Source of the DNA: Bacteroidota bacterium
GTDB lineage: Bacteria; Bacteroidota; Bacteroidia; Flavobacteriales; Flavobacteriaceae
Length of the DNA: 64,000 nt
Direction of reading: 5' to 3'
Assembly: GCA_947447375.1 (NCBI GenBank)
Contig: CANFJB010000001.1
Coordinates: 237,241 to 301,240, forward strand
Numbering within the stretch: position 1 is the first letter of the stretch; each line of letters begins with the position of its first letter. Of the stretch, positions 41,948-51,199 are shown piece after piece. A program made the translations under genes and the position numbers. Below the pieces are notes generated by a model. The model saw nothing but the letters and a program-made list of their open reading frames with translations, was not told the origin of the DNA and searched no databases.

Positions 41948-42907
41948 ATGCTTAGGATTTATTTATTGCTATTCTTTTTGGTTTCCCAACTTCAAGCGCA
42001 AACGACTATGATCATACCACCAAATTTACAAAAAGGAGATACTATTGCAATTGTGGCAACTGCCAGAAAAAATATTGTAGATAATTTAAAGCCGGCATTA
42101 GATTTGGCTAAAAGCTGGGGATTGAATGTGGTAATTGGTAAAACTATTGGTTTGGATAATCATCAATTGGCGGGAACCGATGAAGAACGAGCAGCCGATT
42201 TTCAAGAAATGATTGACAATCCAAATGTTAAGGCAGTTTGGTGCGTTCGTGGAGGATATGGAACAGCAAGAATGGTTGAATTAGTTGATTTTTCAAAATT
42301 TAAAGCAAACCCAAAATGGATTATCGGATTTAGTGATGTAACTGTTATTCACAGCCATTTGAATACGCTTGGAGTAGCAACAATTCATGGAATTATGCCT
42401 GTAAATGTGGAAAAGGCATCGGCTAAAGTAGAGGAAACGTTACGAAAAGCACTCTTTGGCGAAAACTTAAAATATACCGTTCCTTGTCAAAATGAAAACA
42501 GATTAGGAGTTGCTCAAGGCGAATTAGTGGGCGGAAATTTGTCTATTTTGTACAGTATGATGGGATCTGAATCGCAAGTTGATTGCAAAGGGAAAATCCT
42601 ATTTATAGAAGATTTAGACGAATATTTATACCACATCGATCGAATGATGCTGAGCTTAAAACGCTGCGGTTGCTTTGATGGATTGCAAGGATTAGTAGTG
42701 GGAAGTTTTATAAAAATGCACGATAATGAAATTCCGTGGGGGAAAAATGCCCACGAAATAATATTGGATATAACAAAAAAATATAATTTCCCAATCGTTT
42801 TTGATTTTCCGGCAGGGCATATTCATGATAATAGCACCCTTATTTTTGGAAAAAAAGTGAGTTTAGAAATTAACGATAAAGAAACGATCTTGAAATATCA
42901 AAACTAA
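41948..42907 (+). CDS. Peptidase S66 (LD-carboxypeptidase) family protein
   Basis: 319 residues. N-terminal signal peptide about 1-19 (LQAQ), so it acts in the periplasm or outside. Family blocks: GDTIAIVATAR, VWCVRGGYGTARMVELVDFSKF with the Ser-containing segment GFSDVTVIHSHL, PVNVEK, then FIEDLDEYLYHIDRMMLSLK and GHIHDN. LD-carboxypeptidases trim the terminal D-alanine of tetrapeptides during cell wall recycling; some relatives degrade the antibiotic microcin C. Signal peptide fits wall work. It lies 94 bases after comF and 11 before yraN. Confidence 0.9.
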   Translation: MLRIYLLLFFLVSQLQAQTTMIIPPNLQKGDTIAIVATARKNIVDNLKPALDLAKSWGLNVVIGKTIGLDNHQLAGTDEERAADFQEMIDNPNVKAVWCVRGGYGTARMVELVDFSKFKANPKWIIGFSDVTVIHSHLNTLGVATIHGIMPVNVEKASAKVEETLRKALFGENLKYTVPCQNENRLGVAQGELVGGNLSILYSMMGSESQVDCKGKILFIEDLDEYLYHIDRMMLSLKRCGCFDGLQGLVVGSFIKMHDNEIPWGKNAHEIILDITKKYNFPIVFDFPAGHIHDNSTLIFGKKVSLEINDKETILKYQN

Positions 42908-42918
42908 ACTACAATTTA

Positions 42919-43278
42919 ATGGCCGATCATAACGATTTAGGAAAATTAGGAGAAGAATTGGCCGTAGAATTTTTAGAAAAAAATGGCTATTCTATTTTAG
43001 AAACCAATTGGACTTTTCAAAAAGCAGAAATAGATATTATTGCAAAAAAAGAAAATATATTGGCCGTGGTAGAAGTAAAAACCCGCTCCAGTATTGATTT
43101 TGGTCTTCCCCAAGATTTTGTTAAACCAAAAAAAATCCAACTCTTAGTTAAAGCAATCAACGAATATGTGATTTCAAATGATCTTGAAGTGGAAGTTCGC
43201 TTTGATATCATAGCACTTCATAGAGAAGGAAAAGGATTTAAAATGGAACATTTAGAAGATGCGTTTTATTATTTTTAA
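42919..43278 (+). CDS. yraN: YraN family endonuclease-like protein
   Basis: 119 residues, full length. LGKLGEELAVEFLEKNGYSILETNWTFQKAEIDIIAKKENILAVVEVKTRS is the UPF0102/YraN pattern, with an endonuclease-type E-x-D-x-E-V-K core (AEIDII ... VVEVKTR). The fold is a restriction-like nuclease used in DNA uptake or repair; the function is not well known. Located 11 bases after the S66 gene, so probably one operon. Confidence 0.9.
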   Translation: MADHNDLGKLGEELAVEFLEKNGYSILETNWTFQKAEIDIIAKKENILAVVEVKTRSSIDFGLPQDFVKPKKIQLLVKAINEYVISNDLEVEVRFDIIALHREGKGFKMEHLEDAFYYF

Positions 43279-43310
43279 TGTTATATTTATAACAATTTGT
43301 TTTTTATTGA

Positions 43311-43318
43311 TACATTTG
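43311..43318 (+). promoter_or_regulatory. -7 promoter element for ACT-domain gene
   Basis: TACATTTG followed by C, matching TAnnTTTG, 25 bases before the ATG at 43344. Confidence 0.55.
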
Positions 43319-43343
43319 CATCGCATTTAACCATCATTAAAAA

Positions 43344-44003
43344 ATGAAAACGGTATCTTCAATTGTAGAAAATTACATCAAAACAAAGCCTTTTTTATTG
43401 AGTGCTTTATCCCAAAACATTATCAATTTAACTTCATTATCGAGAAATATGATGATTGAATTGGAATCGGAATTTGGGAAAGAGGTGAAGCAAGGTGCCA
43501 TTGTAATGGCGCTTAAACGCCTTTCAGTAGATTTAGATTTTAGATTGAATCACAAGATTTCAAAAGTAATGAAAAACTTGGGTGAAATTACAGTTCGCTC
43601 TTCTTTAATTGATTATACGTTTGCAGTTTCAAGCACCATTTTGACTAAACAGGCCGATTTAATTTCGGAAATCAACAGCAATCCCGATATATTTTACACC
43701 TCCTCAAAAGGGGTTAGCGAAACCAATATCATCGTGAGTCAAAGTGTCGAACATCTAGTAGAAAAGCATTTTGCAACTGAAAAGCAAATCCAAAAGTTAG
43801 AAAATCTAGCTTCCATAACGGTAAAATTACCAAAAGAAAATACCGTAATTCCTGGGATTTACTACTTTATTTTTCAGCGTTTGGCTTGGGAAGGAATTAT
43901 CATAAATGAGGTAATTTCAACTTCAAATGAATTCACTATTTTGGTTAGCGATGACGAAGTAGATATTGCTTTTAGGGTAATTAAGGATTTGAAATTGTTG
44001 TAG
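43344..44003 (+). CDS. ACT-domain-like protein, often labelled aspartate kinase
   Basis: 219 residues. No kinase domain is present. The C-terminal ~70 residues (IPGIYYFIFQRLAWEGIIINEVIST, ILVSDDEVDIAFRVIKDL) have the strand-helix pattern of the ACT domains of aspartokinase, and the N-terminal part is helical (LSALSQNIINLTSLSRNMMIELESEFG) with a helix-turn-helix look. Its function is unknown; a ligand-binding regulator is a fair guess. It is monocistronic: own -7 element, and convergent with mfd. Confidence 0.7.
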   Translation: MKTVSSIVENYIKTKPFLLSALSQNIINLTSLSRNMMIELESEFGKEVKQGAIVMALKRLSVDLDFRLNHKISKVMKNLGEITVRSSLIDYTFAVSSTILTKQADLISEINSNPDIFYTSSKGVSETNIIVSQSVEHLVEKHFATEKQIQKLENLASITVKLPKENTVIPGIYYFIFQRLAWEGIIINEVISTSNEFTILVSDDEVDIAFRVIKDLKLL

Positions 44004-44028
44004 GATATTGCTTGAATAACTTATTTAC

Positions 44029-44039
44029 ACCTGTCAGGT
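44029..44039. repeat. ACCTGTCAGGT palindrome
   Basis: Near-perfect palindrome shared with the family 2 repeat copy B. Lies in the spacer between the ACT-domain gene and mfd, just before the family 1 repeat. Confidence 0.45.
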
Positions 44040-44086
44040 TTAGAGTGGTTTTTGTAAAATTTATTATGAAAACAAAACGTAGTTTC

Positions 44087-44146
44087 TAGCCCCGACAGTA
44101 GCGGCATCCCACGCCCTTGCGTGGATATAGCGAATGGCGGGAGGAA
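44087..44146 (+). repeat. Dispersed intergenic repeat, family 1
   Basis: 60 bases, from TAGCCCCGACAGTAGCGGCA to GCGGGAGGA, with a central hairpin CCACGC-CCTT-GCGTGG (44109-44124). Related in reverse orientation to 18416-18511. It sits between the ends of two convergent genes, so it may work as a 3' structure. No gene here. Confidence 0.7.
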
Positions 44147-44192
44147 AAGTGAGGGTGTAAATAAAACGAGTGCTTCAAGAAAAAAATCGAAA

Positions 44193-47100
44193 CTATATCA
44201 TTTGGATCAGCTCCAATGCCTTATTTATCGATTTTACGTTTTCAAAAGTCAGTAATAATCGCAATCCATTTGGGGTTTGTTTTTCCTTCATGGTGCACAA
44301 TTTTGATTGGGTTTGTACAAATTGCAATACTTGGCTGAATCGCCCCGATTGGTAGTAACTCGATTGCTGGTCGGACACAAAATAGCAAATCATTTTGCCC
44401 TGTTTCATCACCAATTTTTCAATTCCTAATTGCGTGGCAACCCATTTTATTTTGATGCTATTTAACAACGAAATGGCTTGTTTTGGTAATGGTCCAAAGC
44501 GATCAATTAGTTTGTTTTCAAATTCTAATAATCCGTTTTCGTCTTTAATTACGCTCAATTCATTGTACAATTTAAGGCGTTCGGTAATGTTATTTATGTA
44601 TTCATCTGGAAACAACAATTCGAAGTCGGTATCCAGTTGAAGGTCTTTTACATAGGTTTTTTCAATGTCTTTATTTTCGTCAGAATACAGCTCTTTGAAT
44701 TCGTTTTCCTTCAATTCATCAATGGCTTCATTCATTATTTTTTGATAGGTTTCAAAACCAATTTCATTGATAAAACCACTTTGTTCGCCTCCCAATAAAT
44801 CTCCTGCACCACGAATTTCAAGGTCTTTCATGGCAATATTTAGTCCGCCACCCAATTCGCTATATTGCTCTAAAGCTTGGATTCGTTTTCTAGCATCGTC
44901 GGTCATCGCGGAATACGGCGGACAGATGAAATAGCAAAATGCTTTTTTGTTGCTACGCCCTACTCGACCTCGCATTTGATGCAAATCGGAAACTCCAAAA
45001 TTATTGGCATTATTAATGAAAATCGTATTGGCATTTGGAACATCCAAACCACTTTCGATGATGGTTGTAGCGACTAAAACATCGAATTCGCCGTTCATAA
45101 AAGCCAACATTAATTCTTCTAATTTCTTGCCGTCCATTTGGCCATGACCAATTCCAACTCTTGCGTTTGGCACCAATCTTTGGATCATTCCAGCTACTTC
45201 TTTGATGTTTTCAATTCTATTATTAACGAAGAAAACTTGTCCGTTTCTTTGAATTTCATAAGATATCGCGTCACGAATTAATTCTTCGCTAAACCCAATT
45301 ACGTTGGTTTCAATTGGATAACGGTTGGGCGGCGGAGTAGTAATTACTGATAAATCTCGGGCAGCCATCAATGAAAATTGTAGTGTTCTCGGTATTGGAG
45401 TTGCGGTTAATGTTAGCGTGTCAATATTGGCTGCAATCGTTTTTAGCTTGTCTTTTACGTTCACCCCAAACTTTTGTTCTTCGTCCACAATCAGCAATCC
45501 CAAATCTTTAAAAACTACATTTTTGTTTACCAATTGATGGGTTCCAATTAAAATATCGAGTTTTCCTTCTTCTAAATCTTTTAGCGTTTCTGCTTTTTGT
45601 TTCGCGGTTCTAAAACGGTTTAAGTAACCAACAGAAACCGGCATGTCTTTCAATCTTTCGGTAAATGTTCTATAATGTTGGTAGGCCAAAATAGTTGTTG
45701 GTACTAAAACAGCTACTTGTTTTCCATTATCTACAGCTTTAAATGCAGCTCGGATAGCCACTTCTGTTTTTCCAAAACCTACGTCACCACATACCAATCG
45801 ATCCATCGGGCGATCGCTTTCCATATCGGCTTTGACTTCCTGAGTAGCTTTATTTTGGTCGGGCGTGTCTTCATAAATAAACGAACTTTCAAGCTCTAAT
45901 TGCAAATAACTATCAGGGCTAAATTGGAATCCTTTTTCCAATCTTCGTTTGGCATACAATTGAATTAAATTGAAAGCAATGTGCTTAACTCGGGCTTTAG
46001 TTTTTTGTTTTAAAACCTTCCAAGCATTCGATCCTAATTTGTAAATTTTGGGAGGAGTTCCGTCTTTCCCGTTGAATTTTGAAATTTTATAAAGCGAGTG
46101 AATACTCACATAAACGATATCATTATCGGCATAAACCAGCTTAATAGCTTCTTGGGTTTTGCCTTCCACCTGAATTTTTTGTAAGCCCCCAAACTTCCCA
46201 ATTCCGTGATCAATATGAGTAACATAATCGCCAACCGATAAATTGGTCAACTCCTGAAGGGTAATGGTTTGCTTTTTTGCATAGCCATTTTTGATACTAA
46301 ATTTATGATATCGCTCAAAAATTTGATGATCGGTATAACAGGCAATTTGAAGTTCTTCGTCAATAAACCCTTGAAATAAAGGTAATTTTATAGTGTCATA
46401 TTGCTTTCTAATACTTTCGTGATTGGCTTCATCCAAGGTTTGAAAAATATCGTGAAAGCGTTTTGCCTGAGCTTCATTGGAACAAAATAAATAATTTTTT
46501 ATCCCATTAAAATGATTGTCATTTAAGTTATTTAACAATAAATCAAATTGCTTATTGAATGACGGCTGGGGAAGAATATGAAATTCAAAAGTTTTGTTGG
46601 AATTAAAAATAGCTTTGGAACCCAATTCAACTACATTAAAATCGAGTGCTTTTTTTAGAAATGCTTTTTGGTTTAAAAATAATTGCTCGGGTGCCAGGTG
46701 TTTTACCGTTCCTGATAATTTACTGTAGGCTTCTTCTGCTTTCGCAAATAAGGAGTCCAATTTTGAAAGTAGGGCATCCGTATTTTGAATAAAAAGAGTC
46801 GTATTCGAGGAAATATAATCCAAGAAACTCTCGCGGTCTTCTTGAAAAAACTTATTTTCTACATTTGGAATGATCGTAATTTTATTCTTTTTTTCAATTG
46901 ATAATTGCGTTTCCACATCAAAACTTCGAATAGAATCAACTTCATTTCCAAAAAATTCTATTCGGTACGGATTGTCATTTGAAAAAGAAAAAACATCAAT
47001 TATTCCTCCTCGGACGGAAAATTCACCTGGTTCAGTAATGAAATCTACTCTTTTAAATTCATATTCAAAAAGTACTTCGTTTATAAAATCGATTGAAATT

Positions 47101-47549
47101 TTATCTCCAACAGCTACTTTCAAAGTATTCTTTTCCAACTCTTTTTTGGTCACTACTTTTTCAAATAACGATTCGGGATAAGTAACAATTATAGCTGGTT
47201 TTTTTCGAGAATTGATACGGTTCAAAACCTCAGCGCGAAGCAAAACATTGGCATTGTCAACTTCTTCTACTTGGTACGGATTTCTAAAAGAACCCGGATA
47301 AAAAAGGACTTCTTTATCACCGATTAATTGTTCAAGGTCGTTTAAATAATAGGCGGCTGCTTCTTTATCTTCAAAAATCATTAAAAATGGAAGTTCGCTT
47401 TTATGAAAAAGTGAGTTTACAACAAACGATAACGAAGAACCAATTAACCCCTTAAGGTGAATTTTATTTTCTGATTGTTGTAAAATTGCTGCAATTTGAC
47501 TGACCTTGGTGGCTTTGTCGTATTTTTCTACTACTACTGATTTGCTCAA
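44193..47549 (-). CDS. mfd: Transcription-repair coupling factor
   Basis: 1118 residues. N-terminal UvrB-homology region (FVVNSLFHKSELPFLMIFED, PYQVEEVDN, GEFSVRGGIIDVFSF), the RNA polymerase interaction domain (VGDYVTHIDHGIGKFGGLQKI), and superfamily 2 helicase motifs: GDVGFGKTEVAIRAAFK (Walker A), VDEEQKFGV (DEEQ box), TLTATPIPRTLQFSL, and a C-terminal TRCF domain. Mfd removes stalled RNA polymerase and recruits UvrA to lesions. It lies 13 bases after the lipoprotein gene. Confidence 0.96.
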   Translation of the reverse strand: MSKSVVVEKYDKATKVSQIAAILQQSENKIHLKGLIGSSLSFVVNSLFHKSELPFLMIFEDKEAAAYYLNDLEQLIGDKEVLFYPGSFRNPYQVEEVDNANVLLRAEVLNRINSRKKPAIIVTYPESLFEKVVTKKELEKNTLKVAVGDKISIDFINEVLFEYEFKRVDFITEPGEFSVRGGIIDVFSFSNDNPYRIEFFGNEVDSIRSFDVETQLSIEKKNKITIIPNVENKFFQEDRESFLDYISSNTTLFIQNTDALLSKLDSLFAKAEEAYSKLSGTVKHLAPEQLFLNQKAFLKKALDFNVVELGSKAIFNSNKTFEFHILPQPSFNKQFDLLLNNLNDNHFNGIKNYLFCSNEAQAKRFHDIFQTLDEANHESIRKQYDTIKLPLFQGFIDEELQIACYTDHQIFERYHKFSIKNGYAKKQTITLQELTNLSVGDYVTHIDHGIGKFGGLQKIQVEGKTQEAIKLVYADNDIVYVSIHSLYKISKFNGKDGTPPKIYKLGSNAWKVLKQKTKARVKHIAFNLIQLYAKRRLEKGFQFSPDSYLQLELESSFIYEDTPDQNKATQEVKADMESDRPMDRLVCGDVGFGKTEVAIRAAFKAVDNGKQVAVLVPTTILAYQHYRTFTERLKDMPVSVGYLNRFRTAKQKAETLKDLEEGKLDILIGTHQLVNKNVVFKDLGLLIVDEEQKFGVNVKDKLKTIAANIDTLTLTATPIPRTLQFSLMAARDLSVITTPPPNRYPIETNVIGFSEELIRDAISYEIQRNGQVFFVNNRIENIKEVAGMIQRLVPNARVGIGHGQMDGKKLEELMLAFMNGEFDVLVATTIIESGLDVPNANTIFINNANNFGVSDLHQMRGRVGRSNKKAFCYFICPPYSAMTDDARKRIQALEQYSELGGGLNIAMKDLEIRGAGDLLGGEQSGFINEIGFETYQKIMNEAIDELKENEFKELYSDENKDIEKTYVKDLQLDTDFELLFPDEYINNITERLKLYNELSVIKDENGLLEFENKLIDRFGPLPKQAISLLNSIKIKWVATQLGIEKLVMKQGKMICYFVSDQQSSYYQSGRFSQVLQFVQTQSKLCTMKEKQTPNGLRLLLTFENVKSINKALELIQMI

Positions 47550-47562
47550 CTAAAATATAATT

Positions 47563-48135
47563 TTATCGGGTTGGAATGGCTCTTGAAGTATCTAACATTT
47601 GAATCAAATCGGATTCTCCTTCTTCTCTAGGAATGGTGCTTTTTCTCACAATTTCATCCAATTGTTTTTGAAGTGATATCAATTCGATGTTAATTTCTAT
47701 AATTAACGCAACCACTTTATCGTCAGGAATTTCATCTAAATTGATGTAAAGATTAAGTGAATTTATTTTACATATCAATACGGCAATTCGGCTTTTTACC
47801 TCCGGTTTATTGTAAGCCATAGGAATATTATTGTTCAATTCAAGTACTTTTTTTGAAAGTTCTTTGGCTTTTTTCTGGAATGCTCCAATGGTACTTTTAG
47901 GTTTGCTGTTCAATTCCAATAAAAAACCACGCCATTCCGGCCACATAGCGACCAATCCTTGAGCTGCAGGATTTATTGGATTGGCATTAAAGTTCCAACC
48001 TTTATTGATATTATTAAAAATCGTTTCTTTCTTTTTAGCGTCTTTAGCATTTTCAATTAGGCGTTGCTCCTTATTGTCTTGACAAGAAAAAAGTAATAAA
48101 AGCGCTATTAAAAGAACCGTATTTTGCAGTTTCAT
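47563..48135 (-). CDS. Hypothetical lipoprotein upstream of mfd
   Basis: 190 residues from ATG 48135. An upstream ATG at 48156 is inside the -7 elements and cannot be used if they are real. The signal MKLQNTVLLIALLLLFSC ends in a lipobox Cys. The body is helical and charged (LIENAKDAKKKETIFNNI, FQKKAKELSKKVLEL), ending ISLQKQLDEIV. No motif recognised. It is read with mfd as one unit, a combination I cannot explain functionally. Confidence 0.7.
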   Translation of the reverse strand: MKLQNTVLLIALLLLFSCQDNKEQRLIENAKDAKKKETIFNNINKGWNFNANPINPAAQGLVAMWPEWRGFLLELNSKPKSTIGAFQKKAKELSKKVLELNNNIPMAYNKPEVKSRIAVLICKINSLNLYINLDEIPDDKVVALIIEINIELISLQKQLDEIVRKSTIPREEGESDLIQMLDTSRAIPTR

Positions 48136-48153
48136 CTTTATAATTATTTGATA

Positions 48154-48169
48154 CAAAGTTACAAAGGTA
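48154..48169 (-). promoter_or_regulatory. Two overlapping -7 elements for the lipoprotein-mfd operon
   Basis: On the minus strand TACCTTTG (48162-48169) is followed directly by TAACTTTG (48154-48161), both matching TAnnTTTG. They fix the start of the lipoprotein gene at 48135. Confidence 0.6.
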
Positions 48170-48229
48170 ATTCAAGAAATACGAATTTTGAATAATTCTC
48201 ATAAAAATGATTTTAAAATCCGAAATTGT

Positions 48230-48237
48230 TATATTTG
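48230..48237 (+). promoter_or_regulatory. -7 promoter element for threonine dehydrogenase
   Basis: TATATTTG matches TAnnTTTG, 17 bases before the ATG at 48255. Confidence 0.55.
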
Positions 48238-48254
48238 TAGTCTAAATTTATCAA

Positions 48255-49196
48255 ATGGCTACAAAAATTCTAATTATCGGTGCTTGCGGACAAATCGGAA
48301 CTGAGTTAACTCAGAAATTACGTGGAATTTATGGTGTAGAAAACGTAATAGCTTCGGATATTAGAAAATTAAATATCGATGTGGTAAATTCTGGTCCTTT
48401 TGAAGTCATCAACGCATTGGATTTTAATCAAATTCAACATCTTGTAGAAATTCACGAAATTGATGAAGTTTATTTGATGGCCGCTTTATTATCTGCAACA
48501 GCGGAAAAAAACCCTGCATTTGCTTGGGATTTAAATATGAATTCTCTTTTTCACGTGTTGAATTTGGCGAAAGCTGGAAAAATTAAAAAAATATTCTGGC
48601 CTTCAAGTATCGCCGTTTTTGGACCTACTACTCCAAGAGAAAATACGCCTCAATATACCATTATGGAACCGAGTACGGTTTACGGAATTAGCAAACAAAC
48701 GGGAGAAAGATGGTGCGAATATTATCACAATATCTATGGTGTAGATGTGAGAAGTATTCGATATCCTGGTTTAATAAGCTGGTCTTCGCCTCCTGGTGGT
48801 GGAACTACAGATTATGCAGTTGATATATTTCACAAAGCTATTGCTAAGAAAAAATACGATTGCTTTTTATCTTCAGAAACTAAAATGCCAATGATGTATA
48901 TGGACGATGCAATTGCTGCAACAATCCAAATTATGCAAAGTCCTAAAGAGCAAATTAAAATTCGTTCTTCCTATAATTTAGCTGCAATGAGTTTTACACC
49001 AACAGAAATTGCTGAAGAAATTAAGAAACACATCCCAGAATTTACGATTACTTATCACCCTGACTTCCGTCAAAAAATTGCTGATAGTTGGCCGGCAAGT
49101 ATCGATGATAGCGCTGCAAGAGAAGATTGGAATTGGAATCATAAATTCGACATTTCAAGCATGACAAAAGACATGTTGGACCATTTGAAAAAATAA
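48255..49196 (+). CDS. L-threonine 3-dehydrogenase, SDR-type (NAD-dependent epimerase family)
   Basis: 313 residues. Rossmann motif IIGACGQIGTEL, a Ser in WPSSIAVFG and the YGISKQTGE catalytic Tyr-x3-Lys motif are the SDR signature. LPGLI-like segment RYPGLISWSSPPGGGTTDYAV and ALLSATAEKNP are characteristic of the short-chain L-threonine dehydrogenases, which make 2-amino-3-oxobutyrate for the glycine pathway, and are distinct from the zinc-type Tdh. No kbl gene is nearby. It faces the XRE/DUF2975 pair, ending 6 bases from it. Confidence 0.9.
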   Translation: MATKILIIGACGQIGTELTQKLRGIYGVENVIASDIRKLNIDVVNSGPFEVINALDFNQIQHLVEIHEIDEVYLMAALLSATAEKNPAFAWDLNMNSLFHVLNLAKAGKIKKIFWPSSIAVFGPTTPRENTPQYTIMEPSTVYGISKQTGERWCEYYHNIYGVDVRSIRYPGLISWSSPPGGGTTDYAVDIFHKAIAKKKYDCFLSSETKMPMMYMDDAIAATIQIMQSPKEQIKIRSSYNLAAMSFTPTEIAEEIKKHIPEFTITYHPDFRQKIADSWPASIDDSAAREDWNWNHKFDISSMTKDMLDHLKK

Positions 49197-49202
49197 ATAA
49201 AC

Positions 49203-49412
49203 TTATTTTTCGTTTACATATTCCATAATATCTCCGGGCTGACAGTCCAATACTTTACAAATCATTTCTAAGGTTGAAAAACGAATTGCTCTCGCTTTAC
49301 CTGTTTTTAATATTGACAAATTTGCCGTTGTAATCCCAATTGAATCAGCTAGTTCATTGGAACGCATTTTTCGTTTGGCGAGCATTACATCTACATTTAT
49401 AATAATTGCCAT
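49203..49412 (-). CDS. XRE-family HTH regulator paired with DUF2975 gene
   Basis: 69 residues, an HTH-type DNA-binding domain with MLAKRKMRSNELADSIGITTANLSILKTGK and the recognition-helix segment RFSTLEMICKVLDCQPGDIMEYV. This is the YozG-like/Cro-C1 type. It lies 2 bases after the DUF2975 gene on the same strand. Such pairs occur in many genomes, but what the pair does is unknown; the membrane partner may sense something and control the regulator. Confidence 0.85.
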   Translation of the reverse strand: MAIIINVDVMLAKRKMRSNELADSIGITTANLSILKTGKARAIRFSTLEMICKVLDCQPGDIMEYVNEK

Positions 49413-49414
49413 AG

Positions 49415-49918
49415 TTATATTGTTAGTTCGCTATCTTCTTTAATTCGTTTTCCAATGATAAAAACTTCTGATAATACTTTGAAAAATAAGCCGAGCGCCA
49501 TTAAATATAAAAAGGGACCAAAACCTAAATTTATTGAAATTGTACTATTTGAAAAAGCACCTAGTAAGTCAGAAATTAAATATAAACTTGCAGAAAGAAT
49601 AACCAAATTACCAATTTTATCTAATAATTGGAATGATTCGGAGTCAAAAATTATTTTTTTTCTGAAATTATTTAAAAGTGATTTGAAATTATAAATTGCA
49701 AAAAGTATAATTACAAAATTCACCATACTAAATACCAATCCTATTTTACCAAATGTAGTTGTTGCATTTAAATTAATTCCAGAAATATTTATAGGAATAT
49801 CAATTGGTTCATTTGAAAATAAAGCAAAACCAATAAACACAATTAACAATGGTAAAGCAATAATTGACATTATCCAAACGTAATCCACTATGGTTTTTAA
49901 AAAAACTAATTTTCTCAT
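49415..49918 (-). CDS. DUF2975 membrane protein
   Basis: 167 residues from ATG 49918. An upstream in-frame ATG at 49969 lies above the -7 element and is rejected. About four transmembrane helices (IVDYVWIMSIIALPLLIVFIGFAL, MVNFVIILFAIYNF, LVILSASLYLISDL, FGPFLYLMALGLFFKVLSE), with a GKRIKED tail. The DUF2975-XRE arrangement identifies it. Function unknown. Confidence 0.8.
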   Translation of the reverse strand: MRKLVFLKTIVDYVWIMSIIALPLLIVFIGFALFSNEPIDIPINISGINLNATTTFGKIGLVFSMVNFVIILFAIYNFKSLLNNFRKKIIFDSESFQLLDKIGNLVILSASLYLISDLLGAFSNSTISINLGFGPFLYLMALGLFFKVLSEVFIIGKRIKEDSELTI

Positions 49919-49941
49919 CTTTTTTAATTTTAAAGTTGTTA

Positions 49942-49949
49942 CAAATATA
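49942..49949 (-). promoter_or_regulatory. -7 promoter element for DUF2975-XRE operon
   Basis: Minus strand TATATTTG, 23 bases before the ATG at 49918; fixes that start. Confidence 0.6.
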
Positions 49950-50025
49950 AATAAATTATTGATAAACAATAATTAAATACTAAAAAACAATATTTTTTTA
50001 CAAATAAGAACAAAATAAAGTTGCT

Positions 50026-50033
50026 TACTTTTG
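50026..50033 (+). promoter_or_regulatory. -7 promoter element for bioF
   Basis: TACTTTTG followed by TATC, matching TAnnTTTG, 7 bases before the bioF ATG. The leader would be very short. Confidence 0.5.
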
Positions 50034-50040
50034 TATCACT

Positions 50041-51195
50041 ATGAAAAGGATTCCAAAATCATTAACATTAAAATTAGAGCAACGCGAGCAAAATAATTCT
50101 TTGCGAAAATTAGCATTGCCCAACCATTTAATCGATTTTGCTTCCAATGATTATTTAGGATTTTCCAAATCAGAAGCTATTTTTAATAGAACGCATTCCT
50201 TTTTAATTGATAATAAAATTATTCAAAACGGAGCAACTGGATCCCGATTATTATCAGGAAATCATGCTGTTTATCAAGAAGCTGAAAACTGCATTTCAAA
50301 ATTTCATCATTCTGAAAAGGCTCTGCTCTTTAACTCTGGTTACGATGCCAATGTGGGATTTTTTAGCGCTGTGCCGCAACGAAATGATGTAATTCTTTAC
50401 GATGAATTATCTCATGCTTCGATTCGGGACGGTATTCAACTTTCCAATGCAAAATCATACAAGTTTCAACATAACGATTTCGAAGATTTAGAACGAATAA
50501 TTCTGAAACTATCAAGCGACAACCAACAATCAATAACCATTTTTGTTGTTACCGAAAGTATTTTTTCTATGGATGGCGATACTCCAAACTTAGAAGAACT
50601 CGTTCAACTATGTAATAAAAACAACTGTTTTTTGGTTGTGGATGAAGCCCACGCTTTGGGAGTTTTTGGCGATCATGGCGAAGGTTTGGTTCAAATGCTG
50701 GGCTTACAAGACGAAGTTTTTGCAAGAATTATGACTTTCGGAAAAGGACTAGGATGTCATGGCGCGGCTATTTTAGGCAGTCAGAAACTAATTGATTATT
50801 TAGTCAATTTTGCTAGGAGTTTTATATACACAACTGGGCTTTCGCCTCATTCAGTAGCTACAATTTTAGTGGCTTATCAGCATTTGCAAACCGAAAAAGA
50901 AGCTCTTCAAAAACTTAGAGAAAACGTAATTCATTTCAATCAAGAAAAAAAACAATTGGGTTTAAATCCTCTTTTTGTGAGAAGTAAATCGGCGATTCAA
51001 AGTGCGATTATTCCAGGGAATCAAAAGGTAAAAAACATTGCAAACCAACTTCAAGGAAAAGGTTTTGATGTAAAAGCTATTTTATCGCCAACAGTTCCTG
51101 AAGGACAAGAAAGACTTCGGTTTTGTTTGCACACTTACAATTCGAAAGAAGAAATCTCGGAAGTGTTACGATTGTTGAGTACCTTTGTTTTTTAA
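50041..51195 (+). CDS. bioF: 8-amino-7-oxononanoate synthase
   Basis: 384 residues. Alpha-oxoamine synthase family: DFASNDYLGFSKSE, GATGSRLLSGNHAVYQEAE, FNSGYDANVGFF, DELSHASIRDGI, VDEAHALGVFG, and FGKGLGCHGAAILGS, where the Lys binds pyridoxal phosphate. It condenses pimeloyl-ACP/CoA with alanine in the first biotin-specific step. It starts the biotin cluster, with DUF2007, bioD, bioA and the ketoacyl-synthase gene following. Confidence 0.94.
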   Translation: MKRIPKSLTLKLEQREQNNSLRKLALPNHLIDFASNDYLGFSKSEAIFNRTHSFLIDNKIIQNGATGSRLLSGNHAVYQEAENCISKFHHSEKALLFNSGYDANVGFFSAVPQRNDVILYDELSHASIRDGIQLSNAKSYKFQHNDFEDLERIILKLSSDNQQSITIFVVTESIFSMDGDTPNLEELVQLCNKNNCFLVVDEAHALGVFGDHGEGLVQMLGLQDEVFARIMTFGKGLGCHGAAILGSQKLIDYLVNFARSFIYTTGLSPHSVATILVAYQHLQTEKEALQKLRENVIHFNQEKKQLGLNPLFVRSKSAIQSAIIPGNQKVKNIANQLQGKGFDVKAILSPTVPEGQERLRFCLHTYNSKEEISEVLRLLSTFVF

Positions 51196-51199
51196 AACT

